In this document: in pieces, positions 1 to 11,036 of the stretch
Layout: each line of letters starts with the position of its first letter
How positions within the stretch are numbered: the stretch's first letter is position 1
Source of the DNA: Tolypocladium sp. Sup5 PDA-1
Lineage: Eukaryota > Ascomycota > Sordariomycetes > Hypocreales > Ophiocordycipitaceae
Reading direction: 5' to 3'
DNA length: 54,194 nucleotides
NCBI GenBank assembly: GCA_000750105.3
Contig: JPHH03000107.1
Location: 1 to 54,194, forward strand
Notes under the pieces: model-generated
Told to the model about the DNA's origin: nothing
The model's input: only the letters and a program-made list of their open reading frames with translations
The model's database searches: none
Program-made: the position numbers and the translations under genes

Positions 1-1834
1 CTTTTATCTATAGTTAGGGAGGTAATAGGATAGTTTAGTAGAGCTAGAGTTCGGGCTCGTTACTAGGATTGCCTACGATTACGCGTTACCTTCGTACTTT
101 ATTTATATAAGGTTATCTACTAGGGGCTACTCTTTCTTTCTTTCGCGTTTATGACCGCTTAAGGGTAGTCGGCGCCCGCGTAGGGAGGAGTTTATTAGGG
201 TATTAGTATAGACCCCTAACTAGAAAAACGGAAAATATAAAAAAGTAGAGGAATATTAGGACGCCTAGCGAGTCTATAGGTATAAGAGAGACGTCTATAT
301 CCCTATAAATAGATGGTCCCCTATGCACGCATCGACGTAAGTTATAACGTTTATAAGCTTTTGAGATTCTAATAATAAAAAATCCTAGTTAATTCCTCCT
401 ATATTTTTAAGATAGCCGTGGTACTATCTCCTTGCCTCTTTACCTTTAACTTATACGATATAAAGACCTATTTATATAGGCGCTAATTTATAAACTATAC
501 GCCGCTATGCTAATATTCTAACTTACACGGAGATAGTCGCTCTAACTTATATAGCAACGGTCGCTCCGACTTACACGGCAACGGTCGCTCTAACTTACAC
601 GGGGATACCTATCTTATCTTACGCGTTAAGTAGCGCACTAACTTATACGACGACTCGTGTTACTGACTAATAGCTAACTTCTTAGGCAGGGACCGACTCT
701 ATGACTTACACGACGATCGTTGCACTCGGCCTTTAGTATGTTCGTTCCCCCTTAATAAACTAGCGGTCGAACTAGAGCTACTATTACTATTAGGAGTAAG
801 GCTATTAAAGCTACTAAAGGGGGCCTTAGGGCTAACGCTACTATTAGTCTTTTTAGTAGCGGCTTTAAAGGTATCGAGGGTATCGGTACCTTAGTTAATA
901 ACGCTTACTATACCGCCTTAGTAATAGCCGTCGATAATATAGTAGAAGAAGATAAGGCCTATATTATTAATTATAATAGAGAAGATATCCTATAGTTACC
1001 CCGCGGTTAGAATCTTAGCTAAAGGTTATAAGAGATATTAGGAAAAGTAAAGAGATTAATAAACTCGTATTATTATTTAAGATACCTAAGAAGAAGCTAC
1101 CGCTAGAGGCTAGGTTATATAGCTTACTAAAGTTAGCAGCGACGACGCTATACTAGGTATAGAAGTAAAACTCGACGCTCTCGCTAATAGCGGCCTTGCT
1201 ATTATTAAGGGAGTAGATAAGGCTGTCTTCGCTAACGTCAATACTAATAGCCTTAGCTATAGAGGTAGAGGCGATAACGGCTAGGGCTATAACCTTAACG
1301 TTCCTAAAGTATATTATAGGTATTATAATAGCACTAGTAAGGGTATAAGTAATAGATAACCCTACTATCTAGAGTTCCCTAAAAGATATAGTTATATATT
1401 AGTAAGATTAGTAAGGATAAGCACGGCTATATTTCTAATACTATTTATATAAATATATAATTCTATACCCTCTGCTATTCTAGCTATATTATAAAAAGAG
1501 CGACTTATCGTAAGCTATAGCGGCTTAGCCTATCTCGATTAGTTTAAGGGCACCTATTAAGCATAGGTGCTTCCGTAACGTTATAATATCCTTAAGCCTC
1601 GAAGTATCCTAGGTAGCGTTCCCTTGAGCTAAGTTCGGAGTAGAATTCGCCGTGTAAGAATTAGGGAGTCGAGGCCCGCACTATATCGTTAGCGCAGGAA
1701 GGGCAACTAGTAACCTAGTTAGCATATTAACTTTAGATAATTGCCTATAGGGGAGCTATAAACGGGGGGAAATCGCGAATTCCCCCTTAACCTGCGCTGT
1801 ATCGACGCGTGCGAATCGCCCTAGGAAGTCGGGT
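1..1834 (+). mobile_element. RIP-degenerated retroelement-like relic (left of hAT insertion)
   Basis: No open gene survives here. The stretch is full of TA dinucleotides and TAG/TAA interruptions, as expected after RIP. Around 1260-1420 on the plus strand one broken frame gives a Gly/Arg/Asn-rich stretch followed by Tyr/Asn/His-type residues that resembles a degraded gag zinc knuckle, so a retrotransposon is my best guess. Short repeats of the type (T/C)AACTTA(T/C)A(T/C)(A/G)G recur between about 500 and 720. The piece is interrupted at 1834/5008 by the hAT element and presumably continues after 5016. The family assignment is weak; the RIP-like decay is clear. Confidence 0.4.
1827..1834. repeat. 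hAT target-site duplication, left copy
   Basis: AGTCGGGT directly precedes the left terminal inverted repeat and is identical to 5008-5015. Confidence 0.9.
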
Positions 1835-4800
1835 CAGCGCTTATTATATATTAACTTAATTAATCAATTACCTTAATTAAATTAATTAAATCGTCGAGCT
1901 CTTCCTTTTAATTAAATCAATTCATACATTCCTTTAAGTTAAAATAGTTAATATAGCTCGGTATACTATACGATACCTAAAACATATCTTCTAATATCCG
2001 TCTCTAGGTAGGCCTACCCTAGACTAAATAGCTTCTAATAAAATCTACTTTAAGTAACGATATAGAGGAGTGCAATTATAGGTATCTACTAATATAGGCT
2101 AACGCGTATGCCCCCCCTATAAGCTAGAACACGTTCCCTACCGCGTCGCGTTTATAGGTCCCTCTTTACTCCTTGGAATGGTTTTTTTTATATTAATAGC
2201 AAAATATCTAACTCGCCGGCCCTCTCGTCGCTAACTAGCCTTCCGTAGATAATACTAACGCCTTGCGCCACGCCCCTCTTCTCCGCGTTCTCACGACTAG
2301 CTTAGCCTAGGACGGTGGCTAAGTAGCTAGAAGAGGCTGCCGTTAGAGCTTTGCCTAGTAACCTGACTATTAGGGATCTCCCAAAGATTATATAGAAAAA
2401 CCGTCGCTTCGTCTAAGAGGATTCGCTAGCTCGGAAGGGCGCAAAGGGCAGGAAGAGTTAGATTAGGTCGCACGGAATATTCTTCGTCGAACTAAACTAT
2501 TAAGACTAACTAATCGGCTATATATAGTACTGCCGTTAATGTAATATAAAGGGCAAGGCTAAGTTCTTCTTAGTATAAGCTACGTCTTCTATAGTAGATT
2601 ATCTTCGAAAGTCTATTCCTTCCGTATAACTATAATAGTAAGAGATTTATCGGCTAACTTGCATAGAGCTTACCGGATCACCCTAGGCAGCTAATCTAGC
2701 GAGCCGAGCCCTAGTAATAATAGCGCTATTAATCTCTACCCTTCTACTACTCCTAAACGGCATTAGCTTAAATAGAGTAGTATACCTAAGGCAAAGATAA
2801 AAGCTATATAAGAGCTAAGCGTTGGCTTTATTATTGATAGCGATATGCTATTTATAATTTTTAAGCATAGCTTTCTTCGGAATCTCTTTAATTAGTTCGA
2901 CCACGAATTAGTACTCTAGATACTATAGAGCGGCAGTTCCGTTGCCAGGGAGCTATAGTAGCTATTTAAAACAAAGCGAGATATTATTAAAGTAGAGCTA
3001 CGCGATACTTAGACGGCGGTATATATTAGTTTCGACCTCTAGACGTTACCGAATCGCTTCGCTATTATAGCTATCTTTGCATACTTCATTAACCGATAGG
3101 GGCTTTAGCAGTCCCGGTTACTTACTCTACGCCGTTAATTCGGCACTTATAGCGGTAAGAATCTTACTACTTCTCTTATTAATATTATTTAAGAGTAGGA
3201 GATTAAAGGACGAATTAGCTCTATCGTTTCCGATAACCTAGCCGCAAACGATAGTTATCTATACTATATATATAAGCAACTAGATCTATTAATAAGGCCT
3301 ATTAATATTAAGGCGCGTTGGATACGTTACTATAGGCATATACTTAACCTTATTACGCGGGCCTTTCTCTTTAGCAAAGACGCCGAGTCTTTCGAGCGAG
3401 AGTCCGATATTAACTATATCCAAGGCCTTGCGGAGCAGGATCTTAATTACTAGCGTGCGAAGGGCCCTATTAGGAAGCTTTATAATATTATTAAGTTTAT
3501 CCGATCGTTACCGTAGCGGAGCGAATACTTTAAGCGAATTACGTAAGAATAGGAATACGAGGAATATCGGCTTTGCGAGGAATCCACCGCGGAGCTCGAG
3601 GTTATCTTAAATAACGAAACTCGATAGAATTTAATATATATAATAATTAAAAGGGCTCTACGGAAGCGGATAGATATTAGGGCCTTCCTCTTTGCTCTCG
3701 AAGGCAAGCAAAACGAAGCGAAACATATCCCGGCGGATAATATATTATCTAACGAGGACTAGCGTATTCTTAGCGAAGTTAAAGAGATTCTTAAGCTAAT
3801 ATATCTTTAAACTATACGGATACAAGGCCGGGGTAAAGCTAATAGCCATAGCCGCCTCTAGGAGGTGTTAGTAGGAATAAAATACCTACTAGAGCACTTT
3901 GAGGACTAGAAGGGTTTCTACGGTAAGGTAATAGCAGAGATAATAAGTGAAACTAACTTAGGTAACCTCGAGCCGATTAGAACGCCGTCTATACCTATTA
4001 GTGAGTCGGTAGGTTAACTAAGCTATGCGCGCCGTCTGCTTGCTCGCTTTAACGAGGATTAAGTTTATATACCGCAATAGCGGAGCCAAATATCAAGGTT
4101 TATAGAATCTACCTTACTAGAGCATTCCTAAACTAAATATTTCACGATAGGAAAGCCTCTAGCCTCTAAGATCTCATAGAAGAGCATATTGCTAGTAGAT
4201 TATCGATCGTATATCCGGGCATTAATTAATAACGGATAGAAGAAGCTAGACGAGTATTATAATAAACTCGGAGACTCTCCCTTATTCGCGGTAGCGATTA
4301 TACTTTATCCGAGGTTCGGAATCGGCTAGCTAGAGGCTACTTGGGTTTTAGAGGGCCAATTAGCCTAGGTTCGTGATGCCAAGGTGGGAATAAAGGACTA
4401 CTTCACCCGCTAGTACGACACGAAATAGGAGGAATACGAGGAAACGGCGCAGTACGACTTAGCGCTAAGAACGATAGGTTAGGAGGATGATTAGTATACT
4501 CAATAGATTAATAGTAAGACGAAGAAAGCGTTCGCAATAGGTGGCAATATTAGCGAACTAGATAGGTATCTGCGTCTCGAACCATAGGATACGCAAGATC
4601 CTATCCAGTAGTAGAGAGACTACAGGACTTCATTCCCTTTACTAAGCAGCTTTGCTCTAGATATCTTTGCTATTCTAGCGATGGCTAGCGATTGCGAGAG
4701 GCAATTTAGTCTAGCCAAGCTAACATTAACGTCTTAGAGGCTCTCGATAGGCGCAGATACACTAGAGCGTGTCTAGTGCCTCAAGAACTGGGTTAGACAC

Positions 4801-5007
4801 GGTGGGGTAAAGCTAGGTACTTGGGCGGGTAGCTGACCGACAGGATACCTTAGGGATAGCTTCATTCTCGAGGTATATTAGGATCGCCACACGTAGAATT
4901 GATATAAGGCATCAATTAAATCAATTAAATCAACTCGAAATCCAAAAGCTGTTAATCAAATCAACTTTGACCCCAAAGTTGATTTGATTGACATATGATG
5001 AGCGCTG
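1835..5007 (+). mobile_element. hAT-family DNA transposon, complete ends, RIP-inactivated
   Basis: The left end starts CAGCGCTTATTATAT and the right end is the inverted, less mutated version (reverse complement starts CAGCGCTCATCATAT). The differences between the ends are almost all C/T or G/A, as RIP would produce. The element is flanked by a perfect 8-bp direct repeat AGTCGGGT (1827-1834 and 5008-5015), the target-site duplication length typical of hAT. Inside, on the plus strand, about 2450-2640 reads as a BED-type zinc-finger region broken by stops, and 4640-4740 reads as the conserved C-terminal hAT dimerisation region (core MASDCERQFSLAKLTL) followed by a TAG. Total length is 3173 bp, normal for an autonomous fungal hAT. 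Many in-frame TAG/TAA codons mean no functional transposase. Confidence 0.9.
2450..4745 (+). pseudogene. hAT transposase relic
   Basis: This is the transposase region of the element at 1835-5007. The N-terminal part (about 2450-2640) keeps the spacing of a BED zinc finger, with a Cys pair and then His at the end of a Ser/Ile/Val helix. The C-terminal part (4640-4740) keeps the hAT dimerisation signature, with Cys-Glu-Arg-Gln-Phe-Ser in place of the usual xxERxFS. In between, frames are broken by numerous TAG and TAA codons that correspond to former Trp or Gln positions, plus frame changes. The gene cannot make a full protein. The intermediate region around 4330-4620 is GC-richer and still shows acidic/Trp-containing peptides typical of the pre-dimerisation region. 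Confidence 0.75.
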
Positions 5008-5015
5008 AGTCGGGT
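5008..5015. repeat. hAT target-site duplication, right copy
   Basis: AGTCGGGT directly follows the right terminal inverted repeat and matches 1827-1834 in all eight bases. Confidence 0.9.
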
Positions 5016-5837
5016 ACGATAGCACCGTGCGGCCGATATCCATAATCGGGCCTTGATTAGCTAATTGTAACGGCGCGTATTAGTGTTGCTTGCGCCTTTG
5101 ACCCGCTGGCAGAAAGCGCTAGACGGACGAGAGAGGAGCCGAATCTGGGGCGTCGACCTCGTGTTAGCAGGACGTCTTAGTGCCGTGGCACTCGGTGGGA
5201 GGTATGAGTTGTGCCGCCTGGCATATGGGTTTAGCCTCTTGTGGGGAGCTCAAGGAGCTAAGCTCCTTCCTGTATAGCCGCTATTAGCGTCTTGTGCATC
5301 GACTTGCTTTACTGCTCACGTTGCCTATAATACCTCTCCTTTTATACGCGGTACCTTTATATTATACTAACCCTTACCGTAGAGTAGGATCTATGTAAAC
5401 GGCATACTGACGCTGTTTTAAGATAAGTGGTCTTATTCGCAAAATTAAACACTAGTTTATATATAGCTAATTCTACTTCCTTAGGTCTAATAAGCTAAGG
5501 CTAATTAATCCGAGCGCGAGGAAAACACTTTTAATATTAGCGATACGATGATACGTTAGATGATATAAGTTGTGTGGCGGCTATGGGCGAGTGCGAGCTA
5601 TAGGACTAACTTAGTAACTTTAGGCTCCGTAGAGCAGTTCGGGAACTACGGAGAAGAGGTGTTTACGTAGAGCGCAATGTTGCATGGTCCCCTTGCTAGC
5701 ACGGATAAATATCATGAACGATACGGCAGCTGAGGCCTAAATAGAGAGAATAATGCACGAAGGCAAAAAAAAAAGGGGAAAAACCCCCCCTAAATAAAAG
5801 AAAACAAAAAACATAGATCTCAATAGTAATAATGCTA
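5016..5837. other. No recognisable gene
   Basis: Mixed-composition DNA to the right of the hAT element, presumably the continuation of the interrupted older element. Frames are short and unconvincing; a 64-codon frame at 5083-5277 has no recognisable motif. A-rich and C-rich runs occur at about 5766-5810. Confidence 0.4.
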
Positions 5838-5842
5838 TATCG

Positions 5843-6195
5843 CCCCGTCGATAAGGCAATGCAGCACCGCGCCGCCGATTCTTTTAACGATGATGGCTGC
5901 GTTAACCCGCCGACAAATTCAGCGGGAGTAACGCAGTACCACCGTCAGGTAGCTAGCAGAGATTAATGCAGCATCAACCCGCCGACAAATTCAGCGGGAG
6001 GAGTACCACATCGACGCTGCCAGCCCCTCCGGTGTAAACAATATCGCATCGACCCGCCGACCGGTGTAGCGGGGAACAGAATGTTGCATGTTACTAGGTT
6101 TAGCTGACGTGATATAATTGACTCGCCGATAAGTGTAACGAGAGAAATGTAATATACTATACCCGACCCGCCGATAAGGGTAGCGAGAGAAATGT
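5843..6195. repeat. Degenerate minisatellite with hairpin-capable units
   Basis: About six diverged copies of a roughly 23-bp core, cCCGCCGAcaaattcAGCGGGag, at about 5843, 5906, 5978, 6053, 6122 and 6168, separated by 45-85 bp of variable spacer often containing ATGCAGCATC-like words. Each core carries CCCGC near one end and GCGGG near the other, so single units could form a short stem-loop. The last copies are AT-shifted in the RIP direction. No coding function seen. Confidence 0.7.
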
Positions 6196-6329
6196 ATAAA
6201 ATGTGGATAAAAGAGCAAAAGGCTATGATTTTTAATCTAATAGTCCCTTGTTAGAGGCTATTTGTATCGTCCCTAGATCCCGTAGTGTGGTCGAATATGA
6301 CTATTTTCGCTATCGATGTGTTAGTATAG

Positions 6330-7265
6330 AATGCCTCGCGCTATGCTCATAGGTTTACTTATAAGTAGGAAATGGTCCCTATTGGCTGCGGTCTTTAGCT
6401 AGGAAGACTTTAAACCCGTCGTTTACTATTTTACTCTTTATCTCTCTAGCAGGACCTGGGGCGCGTCGAAAGTTGTATAATTGAGCGTATACGCGGAGCA
6501 TGCTAGCACCCGCAACGGTAACGATTGGGCGGCCGAGACATGCATGGGGACCCTAGCCGTGATGGATGTAGAGTTTATCTGGCCGATCTAGTCTGATTTC
6601 GTATGGGTCGGGGAACTTCTCACGTCTGTCTTCTCTGTAGCCACCGTTCGGATTAAGCCAAAGGCTGGTGTAGAAAGACGGAACCTGTTTAGCTTAGTAA
6701 AGATGCTTTTTTTTCTCTATGAGGCGTTTGGAAGTGAGGCACATACCCTTCTAGGGCGTGCTTCTTGAACTTATCGAAGGCTTCCGGCTCGTTAGATAGC
6801 GCGAGCTCCCTGATTGCCGCCTAATGTGAATAGTACTTGTTAGACAAGTATAGATCAATTATTTGAGCCCACTATTAATCTAGTTAGATCACGATTTTAT
6901 TCCGTGGATTAAGACTTACCCCTTGGGCCTGAGTAGTAGATGCTGCCGTAGTAGTAGGAATAATGGTCTAGATAATATCGTCGATACTGCGTCTACCTTC
7001 GAGTAGCCTCTCTACTAGATGGGTGCTATAGCTAGTGAGACTCCTATCGCTGGATTCTATGTATAGCATCTGGCGTAGGGAAGGGAAGTGTCGTGCTCTG
7101 ATATCGGCAACCGCCTGCTGCACTATGTTACCTAGTCGGGTTGTATCCTTAGTCGCTACGACGCGATTCTTAAATGATTTATAGACGATGGAAGTAACGT
7201 TAGCATGCGGCTATAAACCTACACGTCCTTAGGTGTCGGCCCCGCAAGCCTTGATAATTGCATCT
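6330..7265 (-). pseudogene. Linoleate diol synthase / Ppo-type oxygenase relic (C-terminal P450 domain)
   Basis: Intact members are large fusion enzymes with an N-terminal haem peroxidase/dioxygenase and a C-terminal P450-like isomerase domain that make oxylipins from linoleic acid. Reading the minus strand from about 7240 downwards, peptides in good order resemble the P450 half: RLGNIVQQAVADIRARHFPS, a helical stretch ending TIIPTTTAASTTQAQG, ALSNEPEAFDKFKKHALEG, then NPNGGYREDRREKFPDPYEI and the haem-ligand region GPHACLGRPIVTVAGA with Cys at 6538-6540. The residue just before GPHACLG is a TAG (6553-6555) at the expected Trp position. Further TAG/TAA codons and a frame change occur, all in the RIP direction. 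Only part of the P450 half is present; the dioxygenase half is absent. Dead gene; family assignment rests on recognised motifs, not on a search. Confidence 0.75.
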
Positions 7266-7893
7266 AATCGGACTAATTTATTGCTTAACGCTTATGGTAT
7301 GCCCTAAACCTTAATCTTTTAAGCCTATCCTATCCGACTGTTACGTAACCTACCGTTTTAAACCTGCTAGTTAGGCTAATTCCGTTCTAGCGACGAACCT
7401 AATCGCTGCAATCGGCGTGGGTCGCATTAGTCTAGAGAGAGTTATCGAAACTAACGTAAATTTAGATATGCGGTGATAAATTCTATATGTAATATTTACG
7501 CTCGTATAATAGTTCATTAATCGAGATATTGTATCACCGTCGATTATATGCTAAGGCTAACTAGAGGAGAATAGCTAATTAATTAAGCCACCTAGGTTAG
7601 GGTTTTAGTGCGGCCGAGGACTTACCACAACCTCTCTCTATATCCGGCTATCTATGCCCCCTCTAAGAGTGTAAGTCGAATATGTAAGAAATAAATATTA
7701 TTAAACTCAATAGCGTAGTCTCCTTCCGACGTCGACCGAAAATGATACTAAATACTTTGATTTATTATCTTACCGCAGAGTCCTTGGTAGATATATAACC
7801 CTAGTTTATGCCAGGTCTTATAAGAGGGAAAGACTCCCCCGGACTCACCTTTCCTTTACCTACAATTCTTCAATAATCTAACTTCGCTATACT
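7266..7893. other. No recognisable gene
   Basis: AT-rich, RIP-like intergenic DNA between two relics. It may contain upstream remains of the Ppo-type gene on the minus strand and the former promoter of the DUF2235 relic on the plus strand, but I see no motif I can defend. Confidence 0.35.
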
Positions 7894-9075
7894 ATGGCGC
7901 TATAGAACCCCAAGCTGGCAAAGTATAAGCGCATAATTCTCTGCGTAGACGGCACATAGCTTGAGTCCGACCAAGGCGACTAGTCTATGCCTTCGAACGT
8001 CGCAAAGATCGCTAGAGTAATTGCGACTAGTGGCATTGATGCCGATGGCAATCTAGTGAAATAGGTAGTATCGTACTATCCTGGCCTTGGATCCGGAGAC
8101 CTCCCTTTGTAGAAAGTAGCCTATAGTGAGTGCTAGCTCGAATCTACCGCGTGTCTTTCTCTCGAATAACTTTACTAAGCGCTACTTCGCCTATAGGGGC
8201 CTTGGGGTGGGGTCTCGATAGCGACATTTGCCAGGTCTATGATTTCATCTCCAATAATTACGAGTTAGGGGATGAGCTGTTCTTCTTCGGATTCTTACGT
8301 GGCGCTTTTACCGTGCGCTCGGTCGCCGGCCTAGTCTGCGACGTAGGGGTCCTCTCCTTAGTGCACATATCACGCTTCGCAGAGATGTGGCAGGCGTACC
8401 GTGCGAATATAAGTGGTGAGCCTTTTAGGAAGTTAGCTTGGTATCTGAATAATAAGGAGGAGATGGGCTTGGCGGACGTTACGATTAAAGTTATTGGTGT
8501 TTGGGAGACTATTGGAGCTCTGGTACGTGATATATGGTATAATGCATACTGCTCCTATTCGACTAACCTTTGCACGATTAAGGAATCCCAGAATGGCCGT
8601 TGGTGAATTAGGCGACACGCGCTGGCATCCCCATCAATAAGCAGAATGCATTCTATAACACGAAGATATCAAAACGTAAGTATTATCGTAGGCATAGAGT
8701 CTCGAAGAATAACCATAGCTAAACGTCGCTGCCATTAGGTGTGGACTATGCCTTCCAAGCCCTCGCAATTGACGAAAAACGACTTACCTTCCCTCCTACC
8801 CTTTGGCATAAGACTACTAATAGCCCTACCAAGGATCTGAAGCAATGTTAGTTTCCCGGCGTGCATGGGAACGTCGGCGGCCAAGCAGAGGATCCGCGTA
8901 CCGCTGGTGATCATGAAGAGATCGGCGATAATACATTTGCGTGGATAGTAAGACCCTCCTATCCTATTAGCTAAGTTAGATCCCGATCGACTAACTTCTT
9001 CGCGCCCCAGGCGGATAATCTCTCGGGCATGCTCACGTTCGAAGAGGAGGCAATCAAGATCTTCATCGCCGTATA
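7894..9075 (+). pseudogene. DUF2235 (Tle1-like alpha/beta hydrolase) relic with Ser-to-Leu nucleophile change
   Basis: DUF2235 proteins are alpha/beta-hydrolase-fold enzymes, common as uncharacterised cytosolic proteins in ascomycetes. An ATG at 7894 starts a frame containing KRIILCVDGT, SMPSNVAKIARVIATSG and YYPGLGSGDLPL, interrupted by several TAGs at likely Trp or Gln positions. An open stretch at 8130-8606 follows with DSDICQVYDFISNNY, the nucleophile elbow and IKVIGVWETIGAL. Later, in a shifted frame, come VDYAFQALAIDEKR and FPGVHGNVGG. The nucleophile elbow, normally GFSRGA, reads GFLRGA; the codon at 8295-8297 is TTA, one C-to-T step from TCA. The C-terminus runs without a boundary into a sulfatase fragment near 9075. 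Non-functional as a hydrolase. Confidence 0.8.
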
Positions 9076-9614
9076 GCAACCCGCATGTTGCGAATTACCA
9101 CGTGCCGCTTGTTATATCGCATCCAAAGCTACCGCAAATCGATATCAACGACGCGGTAACATCGCTGCAGGTTCTCCCAACGATCTTGGACTTGCTTATA
9201 GAGACGGGATCACTATCCAACTCCGAGGGCCAGGCTGCGCAGGACTTGGTTCGCAACTACGAAGGCCAGTCCCTCTTGCGGCCGCTACGCAAATTCTCGG
9301 AGAAAACTGGCCAAGGAGACTGGCAGTTTACGGTTATGAACCCCGGTGGTTCTACGCTCGCTGTCCGCGATGCTCGTCAGCCGAATTGGCGCCTGATCGT
9401 GCCGGTCTTCGGCAACTACGAGTGGCGCTTTACCGACTTGGCCATGGATCCTCATGAGAAGGATCCGACTCTATCGTTCGACTTTGACAAATTGCGAGCC
9501 ATTCTGGAGAGCGATTACGGTACCGAGGCAGCGAACTGGGCAGAGGAAGCGGCTGTCGTGACCCGCTGGTGGGCGAACGAGAACTACAAGCGCAGGCGGT
9601 ATGACCTATCATAA
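9075..9614 (+). pseudogene. C-terminal fragment of a fungal sulfatase-domain protein
   Basis: A clean frame of about 175 codons begins near 9075 and ends at 9614. It reads VANYHVPLVISHPKLP, then LPTILDLLIETGSL, DLVRNYEGQSLLRP and WRLIVPVFGNYEWRFTDLA, ending NENYKRRRYDLS. This matches, from memory, the carboxy end of fungal sulfatase/alkaline-phosphatase-superfamily proteins that have membrane segments at their N-terminus. The metal-binding and formylglycine regions that would lie upstream are missing. The fragment has no stop codons and a higher GC content than the flanking relics, so it was either spared from RIP or arrived later. It abuts the DUF2235 relic directly and has no start codon of its own in context. 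Confidence 0.65.
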
Positions 9615-9653
9615 CAACACAGCCCCATAATCTCAGAGCAATGAGTTACCGCC

Positions 9654-9842
9654 ATGGCATGCCGCACCGAGGACGGGTTCGACATCGTGGACGTGGCCTC
9701 AGGCAGCGTCGCGTGTGAGAAGGAGGATGCTGCGAGCGGGGTGGTCACCGGGGCTGTGTTTTCGACGGACGGGAGGGTGCTCCTGCTTGGAAGGATGAAT
9801 GGCGCGGTCGAGGTCTGGGATGTTGCGAAGAAGAGCGGCTGA
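9654..9842 (+). pseudogene. WD40-repeat scrap
   Basis: A 62-codon frame whose second half, VFSTDGRVLLLGRMNGAVEVWDVAKKSG, has the shape of one WD40 blade (hydrophobic strand, S-x-DG-R turn, G-x-V-x-VWD). A single blade cannot form a propeller, so this is taken as the last repeat of a larger gene, left next to the sulfatase fragment. Origin uncertain; it could be the tail of an NWD/WD-repeat protein. Confidence 0.45.
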
Positions 9843-11036
9843 GATGAACGAACGAGCTGCCTGGTCTCTGAAGTCCCGAGCATAATGAGGAATACAATAA
9901 CAAGTCCTTGGATTGTAACGGGCAGACATGGGAAGAAACCGAAACTAGGCTTGATCCAGTGCGAAGGCGCCATTGTGTCTGTGGGAATCGTAGTCGAGGT
10001 TGGTTCTAGAGAAGGGAAGACACCTGATGTGAAAGTGACGACGAGAAACTGGAACGTAGGATCTGAACGTTTAGCAAAGACTAATTAAATGGCGGTGGGA
10101 GGCCGCGATTCGGCCTATGCTTTTTACGTCTATGGCTTTGGCCGCTGTTCTTACGTAGATAGATGGCCCTACTGTCATAACGCTCGGCTGCTTAACCTTC
10201 CGGCGCTTGTTGTTAGCGAAGGGACCGAGCCTGATGGCGTAACCTGCAACTGGTCGCTAGCTGTACTGAGACATGGACCGGATAATATGAAGGGAGCGAC
10301 CTGATGTGTGTTCTTCGGTTTGCTGCTGGCTGCCCTGTTGCTGCACTAATCTGTCGCCGGCTTGCTCCTACCTTGAAGAAAATAGTAGCCCGTAGCCTGA
10401 CGGTGGTAGAAGTGGAGCAATAAAGTATTCGCCGATGGCCCGTTGGGTAGATTGCAGAGCTCGTGAGTTCGTTGATCCGATATAATATGAAAACGGGGTT
10501 TGCTTAGGTGAAGCACATAGTCGAAGGCGCCTTGGTCGTCGAGCGTTATGACCGAGGCTACTCTATCTCTGCCTTCGAGGGCATGCTCGATGTCGTGGGT
10601 AAGGTAGGAGATAAGGTTAGCTACCGAGCGTTTCGTGAGGGCGCCAATCTGCTGTGGACTGAGAACCTTATGGTGGAGTGCGGTCTGCGTGATTCTTCTC
10701 GCGACGATTCTCTCGGGCCCTTTGCTGTCATAGTAGACATCTCGATGTATTACGACCTTGGTATCTTGAGAATGAGGTTGCTTCCCCCGGGGGCCGGAAG
10801 TACTTTAAATGGTTTATGGGTATTCGGCGACTAGTCTATTCTGGCGGTAAAGCGCAGCGTCCGAGCTTACTCAACGACTACCTGCTGCTTTATCGGATCA
10901 GCTCTTGTCGATTCCCCTGTGGTTAACCGGTAACCATAGAGACCGCCTATCACCTGCTAATTGATTATGTGAAATTTGCGTAGGCTCGTAGCTGGTCTGA
11001 ATTCATATATAGTATGAGAGCTTGAATAAAAAGCAT
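9843..11036. other. Intergenic; unassigned open frames
   Basis: No family recognised. Frames at 10089-10304 (71 codons, ATG) and 10508-10834 (about 109 codons, opening with GTG rather than ATG) have protein-like composition. The second contains VEGALVVERYDRGY and MLDVVGKVGDKVSYRAFREG and could be an exon or a fragment of a hypothetical gene. Neither has a supported start or splice context. Confidence 0.3.

Noticed and set aside
5906..6200. CRISPR-like array
   Set aside because: Repeats are diverged and spacers irregular, and the DNA is fungal nuclear; no CRISPR biology expected.
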